Positions 6,471 to 15,103 of a stretch of DNA of 33,365 bases are shown here, piece after piece. A program made the translations under genes and the position numbers. The stretch is taken from NCBI GenBank assembly GCA_025360785.1, contig JANYBN010000116.1, forward strand, positions 1 through 33,365, in the 5' to 3' direction. Under the pieces are notes generated by a model. That model made no database searches and was not told the origin of the DNA. It was given only the letters and a program-made list of their open reading frames with translations. Within the stretch, counting starts at the first letter, position 1; each line of letters starts with the position of its first letter. This stretch comes from Geobacter sp. Lineage in GTDB: Bacteria > Desulfobacterota > Desulfuromonadia > Geobacterales > Pseudopelobacteraceae.

Positions 6471-8207
6471 TTAAAAAGCTCTTGTTAACACCAGTTTCCC
6501 GCCTGCCAAAGTTATAGTATTGCCAATGTTTGAGAGCGTAATGTCAGTGACTGACGGGGTGCCGATGCTACCTATGCCGGAATGTCCGGTAGGCCCAGCC
6601 CCGTTATCATCATAGACTAAATTAGACGTTAAATTGGTGCCGTCATAGGTGTATGTACCCACTTCAACACCATTGTCGCCTGGAACTGCCGTCGGGTCAT
6701 TTTCCGCGTACAGGATTGTTTTGTCATCGAACAGGATCAGGTAACTGAATCCAAACGCCGATCCCGCGCCATTCACCGAACGCCAGGCGCCAACAATGGT
6801 AGTTGGACTGAAAACAGCACGGTTCAAAACCAATTGTCCGCCGCCTGCAACAGTAAAAGTATTGCCATTGTTTGTAAGCGTATAATCAAAAACTTTCGGA
6901 ATGCCGACTTCACCTATGCCGGAATTTTGGCCAGGCCCGTTTCGATCATAGGTAACTGTAAACGTGATTTTGGATCCGTCATAAGTGTATGTGCCTGTTT
7001 CAACACCATTGTCGCCTACAGGTGCAGTCGGGTCATTTTCTGCGTACATAAACGTGTTGTCGGCAAACAGAGCCAGATAGTAGAAACGCACCCCGTTTGT
7101 AACGCGCCAAACACCGGTAACGGTAGGTGTGGTGAGCACTTCCGGTTTGATGGTCAGGGTGAACGGCTGCGTTACGGTGAGGCCGTTGCTGGTTGCTATA
7201 AAAGAGATCGGATAGGCGGTGTTGCTCCCGGATACCGGGGTGCCGCTCAGAACGCCGGTGGCAGCATCAAAGGCAACGCCTGAGGGCAGTGCGCCTGATA
7301 CGCTCAATGAACCGGTTCCAGTCAAAGTGAAGCTGCCGGCGGTCCCTGCAGTGAAGGCTGTGCTGCCGGCGCTGGTAATTTTAGGCAGACTGGTGGTGAT
7401 CGTACTGACAGCCGTACTTGCCTCCATTTGAGTGACTGTAGCAGCGCTATTGACAGTCACCGTGGTGCCGGACTGGGTGTAAGTAACAGCGGTAACAGTG
7501 GCTGTTCCAGCAGTCCCTGCGACAAAAGCAGCTGAATCAACTTTGCTTATAATTGCCGCCGTTACAATATTGGCCAGCGACGCAAGTTGTGCCTGTGACG
7601 CAGTTGCAGTACCGGAAGTGGAGTTACATGCAACCAGAGCGTCAGTGATGTTCTTCTCAATGTCTTTTGGCGGCAATGCGGCAAGCGATACCGACGCAGC
7701 CTGCGCCTGATCAGTTGTGGCACTGGTTGTGCCGAGAGAGCCTGGTGTCAATGTCAGGGACTGTTCAACCACGAGCACGGTGGCGGTAGAAATTGTTGTG
7801 ATTTTAATATCGGCAGTTAGTGTGCTCAATGAACTTTTATCTGCCAATGCCCTGAGAACCTGCCCGCCCCATGTCGCCTTGAAGATGTAGTTTTTGCCTG
7901 AGTCAAGACTGGCGCTGTAGGTGAATTTTTTCGGATCGGAGGGATCAACTGTGAGCACAGCTGTGATGGCTCCAGCGCCGCTCAAATCGGTAATGGTTAA
8001 GGTCGGAGGAATGACGGCTCCTGCGGGGACTACGGCATCCGCCGCAACCTGCTTGGCAACTAATGTAGATATCGCCGGAAAAGAGACGGCTCCGTTTACA
8101 GCCGCTTTTTTGACTGTAGTGTCGGTTGCCGTACCACTGCTGCCGCCGCCACAGCCGAACAACACCATCGTCATAACCATCAGTATGCCTGCAAAAATCC
8201 TTTTCAT
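6471..8207 (-). CDS. Lipoprotein with Ig-like (He_PIG) domain and duplicated C-terminal module
   Basis: A 578-residue lipoprotein. Residues 1-18 are a signal peptide with lipobox LFGC, lipidated at Cys19 and followed by a GGGSSG linker. Residues 20-276 are rich in Ala, Thr, Val and Ser with no family I recognise. Residues 277-358 form a putative Ig domain (GALPSGVAFDAATGVLSGTP). Residues 359-466 and 467-578 are two copies of one module, each with GxWR, an ALF/ILFxDxT strand, YAENDPTA, GDNGVE and GTYTYDG. ATG 8207 follows GGAGGGTGCGG; the open frame reaches 8327, but signal peptide and ribosome binding site favour 8207. It is probably outer-membrane or surface exposed. The 56-residue gene 94 nt upstream may share its transcript. 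Confidence 0.82.
   Translation of the reverse strand: MKRIFAGILMVMTMVLFGCGGGSSGTATDTTVKKAAVNGAVSFPAISTLVAKQVAADAVVPAGAVIPPTLTITDLSGAGAITAVLTVDPSDPKKFTYSASLDSGKNYIFKATWGGQVLRALADKSSLSTLTADIKITTISTATVLVVEQSLTLTPGSLGTTSATTDQAQAASVSLAALPPKDIEKNITDALVACNSTSGTATASQAQLASLANIVTAAIISKVDSAAFVAGTAGTATVTAVTYTQSGTTVTVNSAATVTQMEASTAVSTITTSLPKITSAGSTAFTAGTAGSFTLTGTGSLSVSGALPSGVAFDAATGVLSGTPVSGSNTAYPISFIATSNGLTVTQPFTLTIKPEVLTTPTVTGVWRVTNGVRFYYLALFADNTFMYAENDPTAPVGDNGVETGTYTYDGSKITFTVTYDRNGPGQNSGIGEVGIPKVFDYTLTNNGNTFTVAGGGQLVLNRAVFSPTTIVGAWRSVNGAGSAFGFSYLILFDDKTILYAENDPTAVPGDNGVEVGTYTYDGTNLTSNLVYDDNGAGPTGHSGIGSIGTPSVTDITLSNIGNTITLAGGKLVLTRAF
6590..7110. repeat. Diverged tandem duplication (~340-bp unit) inside the lipoprotein gene
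   Basis: The DNA at about 6640-6733 and at about 6978-7070 is clearly alike (both share stretches such as TTCAACACCATTGTCGCCT and GTCGGGTCATTTTC), offset by roughly 338 bp. This is the DNA counterpart of the two C-terminal protein modules. Nucleotide similarity is still high, suggesting a fairly recent duplication or ongoing gene conversion. Confidence 0.75.
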
Positions 8208-8301
8208 TCCGCACCCTCCGTGTAGCAAGATTCCAGTTGTAAAACTGGTTAAAACTAATTTTCCGTCAGCATTATCCTCATTAGTCATGAGCGCAGCTCT
8301 T

Positions 8302-8472
8302 TCACTTCCTGTCCCAATCCCCCGCACAATTCACCTCCGCCATCAACATCTTCACAAGCTCACCGGAGTTGTGAAAAACCTCTTTCTTCTCCGTTCCCGC
8401 CTTCTCTATTTGTCCCGCAAGCTCGGAAGGCTCGCCGGTACGCCTGTAGATGCGGACGATATAACTGTCCAT
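8302..8472 (-). CDS. Small 56-residue protein, MDSYIVRIYRR type
   Basis: An open frame from ATG 8472 to TGA 8304-8302, with GGGG seven nt before the ATG. The protein starts MDSYIVRIYRRTG, continues with an AGQIEKAG segment, an EVFHNSGELVKML helix and ends GDWDRK. Small proteins with a (S)YIVRIYRR start and a short GELxxxL helix recur, as far as I recall, in Geobacter-type genomes; no function is known to me. The predicted strand-strand-helix layout would suit a small cytosolic binding protein. It lies upstream of the lipoprotein gene on the same strand and downstream of the large regulator. A 194-codon open frame on the opposite strand covers it but looks like a shadow. Confidence 0.68.
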   Translation of the reverse strand: MDSYIVRIYRRTGEPSELAGQIEKAGTEKKEVFHNSGELVKMLMAEVNCAGDWDRK

Positions 8473-8568
8473 TTATACACCCCGATTGTTATCGTAGTAT
8501 CATAGATTTGGAGACTGTAGTAGAAATGATAAATGAGGGAAACTTACAGATGGCTTACATACGGAGGG

Positions 8569-8620
8569 GAAATCTAATATTATTATTTAGAGTACTAACA
8601 GCACAACCTATTTAAATCAG
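8569..8620 (-). promoter_or_regulatory. Candidate promoter region upstream of the 56-residue gene
   Basis: The 209-bp gap 8473-8681 is AT-rich compared with its surroundings. On the minus strand it contains TTGTGC, an 18-nt spacer and TAATAT, about 100 nt before the small gene's ATG. It is a plausible but unproven promoter for the small gene and perhaps the lipoprotein gene. No terminator for the large regulator gene is evident in the gap. Confidence 0.3.
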
Positions 8621-8681
8621 GTTTTTAGGTGATATTGGCAACAATTAAATGCGGGCGTTAATTGAGAATGGCAAAATATAT

Positions 8682-11600
8682 CTAACGCATTTTTACCAGC
8701 CCGGCATAAACTTCTTCGGTCTTCGGCGAGGGGGGCAGGTCAAGACCGGCGGAGAGCGCGGAACGGCAGCGCTGGTATGTCTTTACCACCAGCGCCGTCT
8801 GCCCCAGCTGCTGTTTGCAAACCATCAACCGCTGGTAAAACTCCTCGGCAAGGCTGTCAACCTGAAGCGCTTTTCGATACCACGCCGCAGCCTTTTCCCA
8901 CTGTTTCACTGCTTCGTAATAGCCGCCGGCACTTACGAGAAGATGAAGGAATTTGCTGCGCATATGCTCCCGTATGGAGGCGGTCCATGGCTGCTCCGTA
9001 TCATCTTGAAGGAAATGGCCCCGGTATAGATCGGCAGCTTTCTCAAAACAGAGGGCCAACTTTTCCGGATCCTTTTGTTCTCCTGTCCCTTTCAATGCGT
9101 CCTCAATCTCCCCGCATTGACGCTCGAAGGCCCAAGTGTCTATCCAGCAGTACCTCGGGTCAATAGAGAGCCGGCCCGCCTGAAGCTGGAGGACCTTTTC
9201 GTTGCCCAGCAGCTTTCGCAATCGGTGCAAGGTGGTGTCGAAGGAGCGCTGCGCCGAGTCGCCGTCCGCTTCGGGCCATAACGCATCGGCCAGGCGCTCC
9301 AGTGACACATTCTTTCCGCCCAAGGCAATGAGCGCTTTCAATAGTTCCAGAGGCTTTTTCACCTTACCGGTCAGGACTACAGGCTCATCATCCCGTATCA
9401 GCTCGAAGGATCCAAGGGATTTGATTTTTAACGGCCAGGGCCACGTATCGATATGCAGGGGCGTCTCCGGCAGCAGGGACCATCTGCGGATGAGCCCCCT
9501 GACATAATCCACCTCAATATCGTTTTCAAGGGCTTTGACACATAACCGCAGCAAGGAAGAAGGACGCCATATCCAGCCGCTGATGTACCCTTCCGTGCTG
9601 CCGAGCGCCAGCATCTTACGCAGCTGGCTGTCGGCCTGCCGCTCATCTGAACGATCCAGCGCCAGTTGAACGCTGTTGAAAAGGCACATAAACTCAAGAA
9701 AACGACTCCCCATGCCGCTGGCAAGATCGTATGCCTGAGACAGAGATGCCCCGGCCTGTTCTGCAGAGCCCATTTCCCGGAGGTTTTCTGCCATAAAAAT
9801 ATGCGCCACGGTCTCCGTCGCCAGGAATCCAATGGCATGTAAGTTTTCCAGGGCCAGTTCGAGGTGTCGGGAAGCTGCCAGGAAATCATTTCTGTTACGC
9901 TCCCGCCATCCGCATAATACGTGGTACTGGCCGATATCTATTCTTTTACCTCCCCACGCCAAGCGGCTTTCCATGCCTTTCAGCAGATTATCCGCCATGG
10001 CAAGATCTCCGCTGCCGAGGGCGCAAGAAGCTCCGTTTCCCAGCAGCTGACTGTCCCAGACATGAACTCCGGTCTCGTCCGCCACCCGCAATGCGTCAAC
10101 AGCCAGCGTGCACCCCAACGCCCATGCCCCGGTAAAAAAGGCATGGAGCACCTGAGCGTTCATGATGGTGATATCGGTCATCGGCGAGATCCTGCGGGAG
10201 CGAGCCATACCCAGAGTCTGTTCCAGCAGAAAAGTCGCCATGCCGAAGTTGCCGTTCCACAGATCGTGGACAAGAAGATGGATGGAGGACTGCAGACGGA
10301 AATTGATGTCGGCACTCCCACGCACGAGAGGAACGGCCCGTTCGCGCCACATGGAAATGTCGTTGTGGTGCGGTTGTCTGAATGCCATAGCGTTAAAGAT
10401 ACTCATGGCCATCTGGTCTTCCAGTTGCTGCGAGGGGAAGGTGAACTCATCAATATGCATCCCCTCAAGCAAAGAGAGCCATTCATCCAGGGGCGTGAAT
10501 TCCCCATCATACAGGGAAACGCCAGCGCCACCGCACCAGGAGAGGGACATGCCGATTTTGTCGTCTGACCGGGAATAGAGATCGAAGGCCTTCCGAAAGC
10601 AAATCCGGCTTTGCGGTGGTGAATGCAGCAGGAGGCAGATCCCTTTCCAGTAGAGCAGACCGGGAACGCTTTCCACGATTTCCTCAGGAATGCTCCCCAA
10701 CCAGGCATGCACGGCTTCGCTTCTTCCTTCCGCTGCAAAGAGCGGTGCCGCATTCAGGAGCAGCTCCGTAATGCCGTCCCAATCGGCAGCCTCTATCAGC
10801 AGGCCCGCCGCGTCCTCAGTCCGGCCGGTTCCTTCCAGAAGCGAGGCGGCCTTGCGCCTTATTTCTCTCAATTCAGCAACCGGAAATGTTTTTTCCGCCC
10901 GTGAAAGAAGGAACGCTCTGAATAGTGGATGGTACTGGTAGACCGGGTCGGCCGGCGAGCGCTTTTCTGTGAAGAAACGGTTGCGGCACAGCCGGGAGAG
11001 GATCTGTTCGGAACTCTCGATGCCGGTCAATTGCTCTGCCATATGCGCCGTTATTCCCGGGGCGAAAGCGGTTTTCAGCAAAAATCCCTGTAATTCCGGA
11101 TCGCTGCCGTCAAAGATTTTTTCGGCGAAGTAGTCGAAAACCTTGCCAAGAGGCAGACTATCCAGCAATTGAAAATCAATAGCGCTCCCCTTCAGGCTCT
11201 CAAGGATAAGGAGCAGGCCCGCTATCCACCCGTCTGTTTTGTTGTATAGACAAGTAAGTGCTTCGGTCTCAAGGGGACTTTCCGTTTGAATCCCGGCGAA
11301 TTGCCTCGCCTCATCGAAGGAAAAACGAATGTCGTTCCAACCGATGAATTCAAACCGATCGGCAGTATCATGCAGGGTAAGTACGGGTGGCGGCTCGTTC
11401 CTGCTCAGGACGATGACGGTAATCCCGTCCGGAAGCACGGAAAGACCCTCCAGGATTAACTCGTGAATTGGTGAAGAGGAAGAAACGTCCTGATAGTTAT
11501 CGAGGACAATCGCATGAGGGACGGGCAACTGCGTGAAGAGTGTTTCAAAGTAACGGCGGGTAAAGGTTCTGATGCCTGCAAGGTATTCGGGGGTCAGAAG

Positions 11601-11882
11601 CGGCAGCGACTCATGGTCAGGGGAAGCGCTATCTGCGAATGCCAGCCCCATGTAATAAAAGAACGTGGCGGGGTCGGCGTCTCTCTGGTCCATCTGATAC
11701 CATATGGCAGGCAGCTTGCGTGTTTCAAGATAGCTGGAAACGAGAGTGGTTTTGCCGGAGCCGCCAGGGCCGGATATCCATTTCACCGGCTTCCCGCTGT
11801 TTTTTTCCAAAAGGCGAAACAGCCGTTCTCTCTGCACGATGCCGGCAGGAAGTCCGGGAGCGGTTATCTTGTGTTTCAACAT
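8682..11882 (-). CDS. Large NTPase-wHTH-BTAD transcriptional regulator (MalT/SARP-like)
   Basis: A 1066-residue regulator. The N-terminus matches the MalT/STAND pattern: a start like MLKHKITAPGLP, Walker A GPGGSGKTT at 38-46 and a Walker B-like IVLDNYQD. The middle (about 330-800) is helical and TPR-like. An OmpR-type winged helix occupies about 820-910 (LGSFELIRDDEPV, then LERLADALWPEADGD) and a bacterial transcriptional activation domain about 915-1066. Such proteins are ATP-dependent activators controlled by an inducer bound near the TPRs; the inducer is unknown here. ATG 11882 is preceded by GGGAG. It starts 82 nt after lipA with no clear terminator between, so read-through from the gcv-lip operon is possible. 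The small gene and lipoprotein downstream are candidate targets by position only. Confidence 0.85.
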   Translation of the reverse strand: MLKHKITAPGLPAGIVQRERLFRLLEKNSGKPVKWISGPGGSGKTTLVSSYLETRKLPAIWYQMDQRDADPATFFYYMGLAFADSASPDHESLPLLTPEYLAGIRTFTRRYFETLFTQLPVPHAIVLDNYQDVSSSSPIHELILEGLSVLPDGITVIVLSRNEPPPVLTLHDTADRFEFIGWNDIRFSFDEARQFAGIQTESPLETEALTCLYNKTDGWIAGLLLILESLKGSAIDFQLLDSLPLGKVFDYFAEKIFDGSDPELQGFLLKTAFAPGITAHMAEQLTGIESSEQILSRLCRNRFFTEKRSPADPVYQYHPLFRAFLLSRAEKTFPVAELREIRRKAASLLEGTGRTEDAAGLLIEAADWDGITELLLNAAPLFAAEGRSEAVHAWLGSIPEEIVESVPGLLYWKGICLLLHSPPQSRICFRKAFDLYSRSDDKIGMSLSWCGGAGVSLYDGEFTPLDEWLSLLEGMHIDEFTFPSQQLEDQMAMSIFNAMAFRQPHHNDISMWRERAVPLVRGSADINFRLQSSIHLLVHDLWNGNFGMATFLLEQTLGMARSRRISPMTDITIMNAQVLHAFFTGAWALGCTLAVDALRVADETGVHVWDSQLLGNGASCALGSGDLAMADNLLKGMESRLAWGGKRIDIGQYHVLCGWRERNRNDFLAASRHLELALENLHAIGFLATETVAHIFMAENLREMGSAEQAGASLSQAYDLASGMGSRFLEFMCLFNSVQLALDRSDERQADSQLRKMLALGSTEGYISGWIWRPSSLLRLCVKALENDIEVDYVRGLIRRWSLLPETPLHIDTWPWPLKIKSLGSFELIRDDEPVVLTGKVKKPLELLKALIALGGKNVSLERLADALWPEADGDSAQRSFDTTLHRLRKLLGNEKVLQLQAGRLSIDPRYCWIDTWAFERQCGEIEDALKGTGEQKDPEKLALCFEKAADLYRGHFLQDDTEQPWTASIREHMRSKFLHLLVSAGGYYEAVKQWEKAAAWYRKALQVDSLAEEFYQRLMVCKQQLGQTALVVKTYQRCRSALSAGLDLPPSPKTEEVYAGLVKMR

Positions 11883-11964
11883 TGGATACAGTCTCCCGAG
11901 GCCGTCTCGCTGAGTTACTTTAATCAGAATCGTACTCTTTCCAAGGTTTCAAAGTTTGCGACAT

Positions 11965-12807
11965 TCAAGCATACTTGCCCGCATGGTACGAGCTCCGCAC
12001 ATAGGGGCCACTCTCCACATGGCTGAACCCGATCTCCAGCGCCTGCATCCGCAGTGACTCGAACAGCTCCGGGACGACATATTCCTGCACCGGGTAATGG
12101 CGGCGACTCGGGGCCAGATACTGGCCGATACTTAGATAGGCGCACTCAACATCCCGCAGATCTCTTAACACGCTTAGCACCTCATCCTCCGTCTCCCCCA
12201 TCCCGAGCATGATCCCCGACTTGGTGCGGATATCCGGCGCCATCCCGGCACAGCTCCGCAACATATCCAGCGAACGGGCATAATCTGCGCCACTCCGGAT
12301 CTGATAGAGCCGCGGCACCGTCTCGACGTTGTGGGCGATGATATCCGGACATGATGCCACAACCTCTGCCAGACTCGGCACGCTCCCCTGAAAATCGGGA
12401 ATCAGCAGTTCGATCCGGGTATTCGGAGAGGACGTGCGGATTGCCGCAACCGTGGCTGCGTACAGACCTGCGCCGCCATCCGGCAGATCATCCCGGGTCG
12501 GACTGGTGACCACCACATGGGAAAGCTTCAGGCGATGAACCGCCTCGGCCACCCGTGACGGCTCATCGCTATCGACCGGCAGCGGCGCTGTTTTCTCCAC
12601 GTTGCAGAAGGAGCAGAGACGGGTGCAGTTCCTCCCCAGGATCAGGAAAGTTGCCTGGCCGCAGGCAAAACATTCCGAAATATTGGGGCAGAGCGCCTGC
12701 TGACAGACGGTATTGAGCCGCAACTCACCCAGCAGCTGCCGCATCTCGCTCTGATCACCGGGGTTTATCTTTTTCCGCAGCCATTCCGGTTTGCGCTGAA
12801 TATTCAC
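11965..12807 (-). CDS. lipA: Lipoyl synthase
   Basis: A radical SAM enzyme that inserts two sulfurs into the protein-bound octanoyl group to make lipoyl. Both clusters are visible: the auxiliary cluster motif CX4CX5C (Cys35, Cys40, Cys46) and the radical SAM motif CX3CX2C (Cys61, Cys65, Cys68). The C-terminal RSSY supplies the serine ligand. The start used is GTG 12807-12805, which overlaps the lipM stop as GTGA and has AGGAG 7 nt upstream, giving 280 residues; an upstream TTG at 12831 is less likely. It is the last gene of the gcv-lip operon, so lipoylation of GcvH is encoded together with GcvH. Confidence 0.96.
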   Translation of the reverse strand: MNIQRKPEWLRKKINPGDQSEMRQLLGELRLNTVCQQALCPNISECFACGQATFLILGRNCTRLCSFCNVEKTAPLPVDSDEPSRVAEAVHRLKLSHVVVTSPTRDDLPDGGAGLYAATVAAIRTSSPNTRIELLIPDFQGSVPSLAEVVASCPDIIAHNVETVPRLYQIRSGADYARSLDMLRSCAGMAPDIRTKSGIMLGMGETEDEVLSVLRDLRDVECAYLSIGQYLAPSRRHYPVQEYVVPELFESLRMQALEIGFSHVESGPYVRSSYHAGKYA

Positions 12808-13622
12808 TCCGCCACTCCTTCCAGATTCCAACTATCCGCACTATACCTGTTCGCTAGCAATCCGTCCATATCCGCCCGTTCCGGTTCAGACAACGTATCG
12901 CTTTCAAGCACCACACCAAAGTAGTCACTGAAGGCAGCGGCAATCTCACGGATCAGACTATCCCTGTCGGCGCTCACTCCGTACTCGGCCAGACTGGCAG
13001 TACCCTCGGCATGTTCCGGAGCCTGATCCCGCATGTACGTCAGTCCGGTCACGGCCCGGTTCTGCAGCGGGATAGAACCGTGCTGAAAGATAACTCCCTT
13101 GAGCCGCCGCTGGGCATTGCCGCCGATCTTGCGGCCACGCGCGAGAATATCAAAACTCTCCTTGCCGGCAAAACAGAAGGCGGTACGTTCGCCTAGTCGC
13201 GCGCCATCAGGAGCAGCATCGGCCGCATAGGCGGGATCAAGCCCAAGTCTTCGGTAGAAGGCCAGCAGAAAGCCGGTGAGCACACGGAAGGAGTCCTTGA
13301 CCGACACAGCCGGCGGAATCTGCCCCGGGGCGCAGACCAGCGAGTAGGTCAACTCATCGGCATGGTAGATCACACCGCCGCCGGTGACGCGCCGCACCAC
13401 CGCCACATTGTCGGCACGGCAGCGCTCCAGGTCGAGCACCTCAGGCGCCTTCTGGAAGCGCCCCAGTGACAGTGCCGGAGGAGACCAGCCGTACAAGCGC
13501 AGTACCGGCAGGGAAGAGCCGGGATCGAATGAACGCAGCAGCGCCTCATCGATAGCCATATTCTCCGCTCCGGAGAGCGGCGGAGTCACGATGAGGCGCC
13601 AGGTTGGTGCGATTCTGTTCAT
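12804..13622 (-). CDS. lipM: Octanoyl-[carrier] transferase, LipM/LplA-type fold
   Basis: A 272-residue member of the biotin/lipoate protein ligase fold. RRVTGGGVIYH (77-87) is the octanoate-binding signature, Lys165 lies in GRKIGGNAQRR (163-173), and QHGSIPL follows at 180-186. Cys150 in TAFCFAGKES sits where the active-site Cys of Bacillus LipM is (Cys150), supporting octanoyl transfer from ACP through a thioester rather than ATP-dependent ligation. Its place after gcvPB and before lipA fits transfer of octanoyl onto GcvH. The gap to gcvPB is 32 nt and the ribosome binding site is weak. The alternative is a lipoate-protein ligase; the symbol is less certain than the family. Confidence 0.85.
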   Translation of the reverse strand: MNRIAPTWRLIVTPPLSGAENMAIDEALLRSFDPGSSLPVLRLYGWSPPALSLGRFQKAPEVLDLERCRADNVAVVRRVTGGGVIYHADELTYSLVCAPGQIPPAVSVKDSFRVLTGFLLAFYRRLGLDPAYAADAAPDGARLGERTAFCFAGKESFDILARGRKIGGNAQRRLKGVIFQHGSIPLQNRAVTGLTYMRDQAPEHAEGTASLAEYGVSADRDSLIREIAAAFSDYFGVVLESDTLSEPERADMDGLLANRYSADSWNLEGVAE

Positions 13623-13654
13623 TGTACGTTACATCTCTTCACAAAAAATCAGAC

Positions 13655-15103
13655 TCACCCGATACAGCAGACGTTCTGTTCTCGGGCCGCCTTGGTCTCG
13701 TCCAGCCGCGAGATCGGCATGGTCAGCGGCGCATCGTGGAGCGCCTGCGGGTTACTTATCGCGGTTTGGGCCGCTTCGATCATCACCTCGATGAAGGCGT
13801 CCATGGCTCCCTTGCTCTCGGTCTCGGTCGGCTCGATCATGATAGCCTCCTTGACGATCATCGGGAAATAGACCGTTGGCGGGTGATACCCCTTGTCGAT
13901 CAGGAACTTGGCGATGTCGATCGCGTGAACGCCATGCTCCAGCTGCTTGGATGCTGAAAAGACACACTCATGCATGCAGATCATGTCGTAGGGGAGGTCG
14001 TAGTAGGCTTTCAGCTTTTCCTTGATGTAGTTGGCATTCAGCACCGCCTGCTCGGAAACCTGGATCAGCCCTTCGCGGCCGAGCATGATGATGTAGGCGT
14101 AGGCCTTGGCCATGACGCCGAAGTTGCCGAAGAAGTTGGCCGTGCGGCCGATGGTGCCCTTGTTTTCCGTTTCCAGAAGCAGCTTGCCGTCAGCATCCAT
14201 GACGATGCGCGGCTGCGGCAGGAACGGGATCAACGCCTTCTTGACGCCTACCGGACCGGAGCCGGGACCGCCGCCGCCGTGAGGCGTGCCGAAGGTTTTA
14301 TGCAGGTTGACATGAATAACGTCAAAGCCGACATCGCCGGGCTTGACCTTGCCCATGATGGCGTTCAGGTTAGCGCCATCGTAGTACATCAGCGCATCAT
14401 GACTGTGGGCGATGTCGCTGATCTCCTTGATGTGCGGGTTGAACAGGCCGAGGGTATTGGGGCAGGTCATCATGACCGCCGCAACCTCGTCGGTCATCGC
14501 CGCCTTAAACAGCTCCAGATCCATATCGCCATATGATGCGGTCGGCACGGTGATGATCTCGTATCCGGCTATCGCCGCCGAGGCAGGATTGGTGCCGTGG
14601 GACGAATCCGGAACTACGACGTATTTCTTTTTCGCCTTATTCCCTTTGGCAGCATGGTAGGCCGAGACCAGCATGATGCCGGTCATCTCGCCGTGAGCGC
14701 CGGCCAGCGGCTGGGTGGTGACCTCGTCCATGCCGGTGATGTCGGCCAGCAGCTGACCCAAGTCATACAGCATTCCCAGGGTACCCTGACAGAATTCCAC
14801 GCCGCCCGGAAGGAGCGCAGTCATCGGATGAAACGGTGCGAACAGGGATGCGGCGTTTTCCAGCACTTTGGCGTTGTATTTCATCGTGCAGGAGCCGAGC
14901 GGATAAAAGTTCGTATCCACCGAAAAGTTGCGGCGGGACAGGTTGGTAAAATGCCTCACCAGATCGAGTTCGGATACTTCGGCCAGGCCTGCGTTTTCTT
15001 TGCGCAGCAGTGCAGACGGCAGCGCTGCGGCGGCAGGAACATCGGATGCCGGCAGCTTGATACCGCGACGACCGGGGGTGGATTTTTCATAGATCAGTTG
15101 CAT
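13655..15103 (-). CDS. gcvPB: Glycine dehydrogenase (decarboxylating) subunit 2 (P-beta)
   Basis: A 482-residue PLP subunit of the glycine cleavage P protein. The PLP lysine is Lys269 in [17 protein letters not shown]. Other conserved stretches are [13 protein letters not shown] (67-79), [10 protein letters not shown] (131-140) and [11 protein letters not shown] (166-176). With the alpha subunit it decarboxylates glycine and passes aminomethyl to the lipoyl arm of GcvH. ATG 15103 overlaps the end of gcvPA by 10 bp and its GGAGG ribosome binding site lies inside gcvPA, indicating translational coupling of the two subunits. Length is normal for the split form. Confidence 0.97.
   Translation of the reverse strand: MQLIYEKSTPGRRGIKLPASDVPAAAALPSALLRKENAGLAEVSELDLVRHFTNLSRRNFSVDTNFYPLGSCTMKYNAKVLENAASLFAPFHPMTALLPGGVEFCQGTLGMLYDLGQLLADITGMDEVTTQPLAGAHGEMTGIMLVSAYHAAKGNKAKKKYVVVPDSSHGTNPASAAIAGYEIITVPTASYGDMDLELFKAAMTDEVAAVMMTCPNTLGLFNPHIKEISDIAHSHDALMYYDGANLNAIMGKVKPGDVGFDVIHVNLHKTFGTPHGGGGPGSGPVGVKKALIPFLPQPRIVMDADGKLLLETENKGTIGRTANFFGNFGVMAKAYAYIIMLGREGLIQVSEQAVLNANYIKEKLKAYYDLPYDMICMHECVFSASKQLEHGVHAIDIAKFLIDKGYHPPTVYFPMIVKEAIMIEPTETESKGAMDAFIEVMIEAAQTAISNPQALHDAPLTMPISRLDETKAAREQNVCCIG

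Noticed and set aside
7921-8505. A 194-codon plus-strand frame
   Set aside because: It is antisense to the lipoprotein 5' end and to the 56-residue gene, both of which have ribosome binding sites and better protein features.
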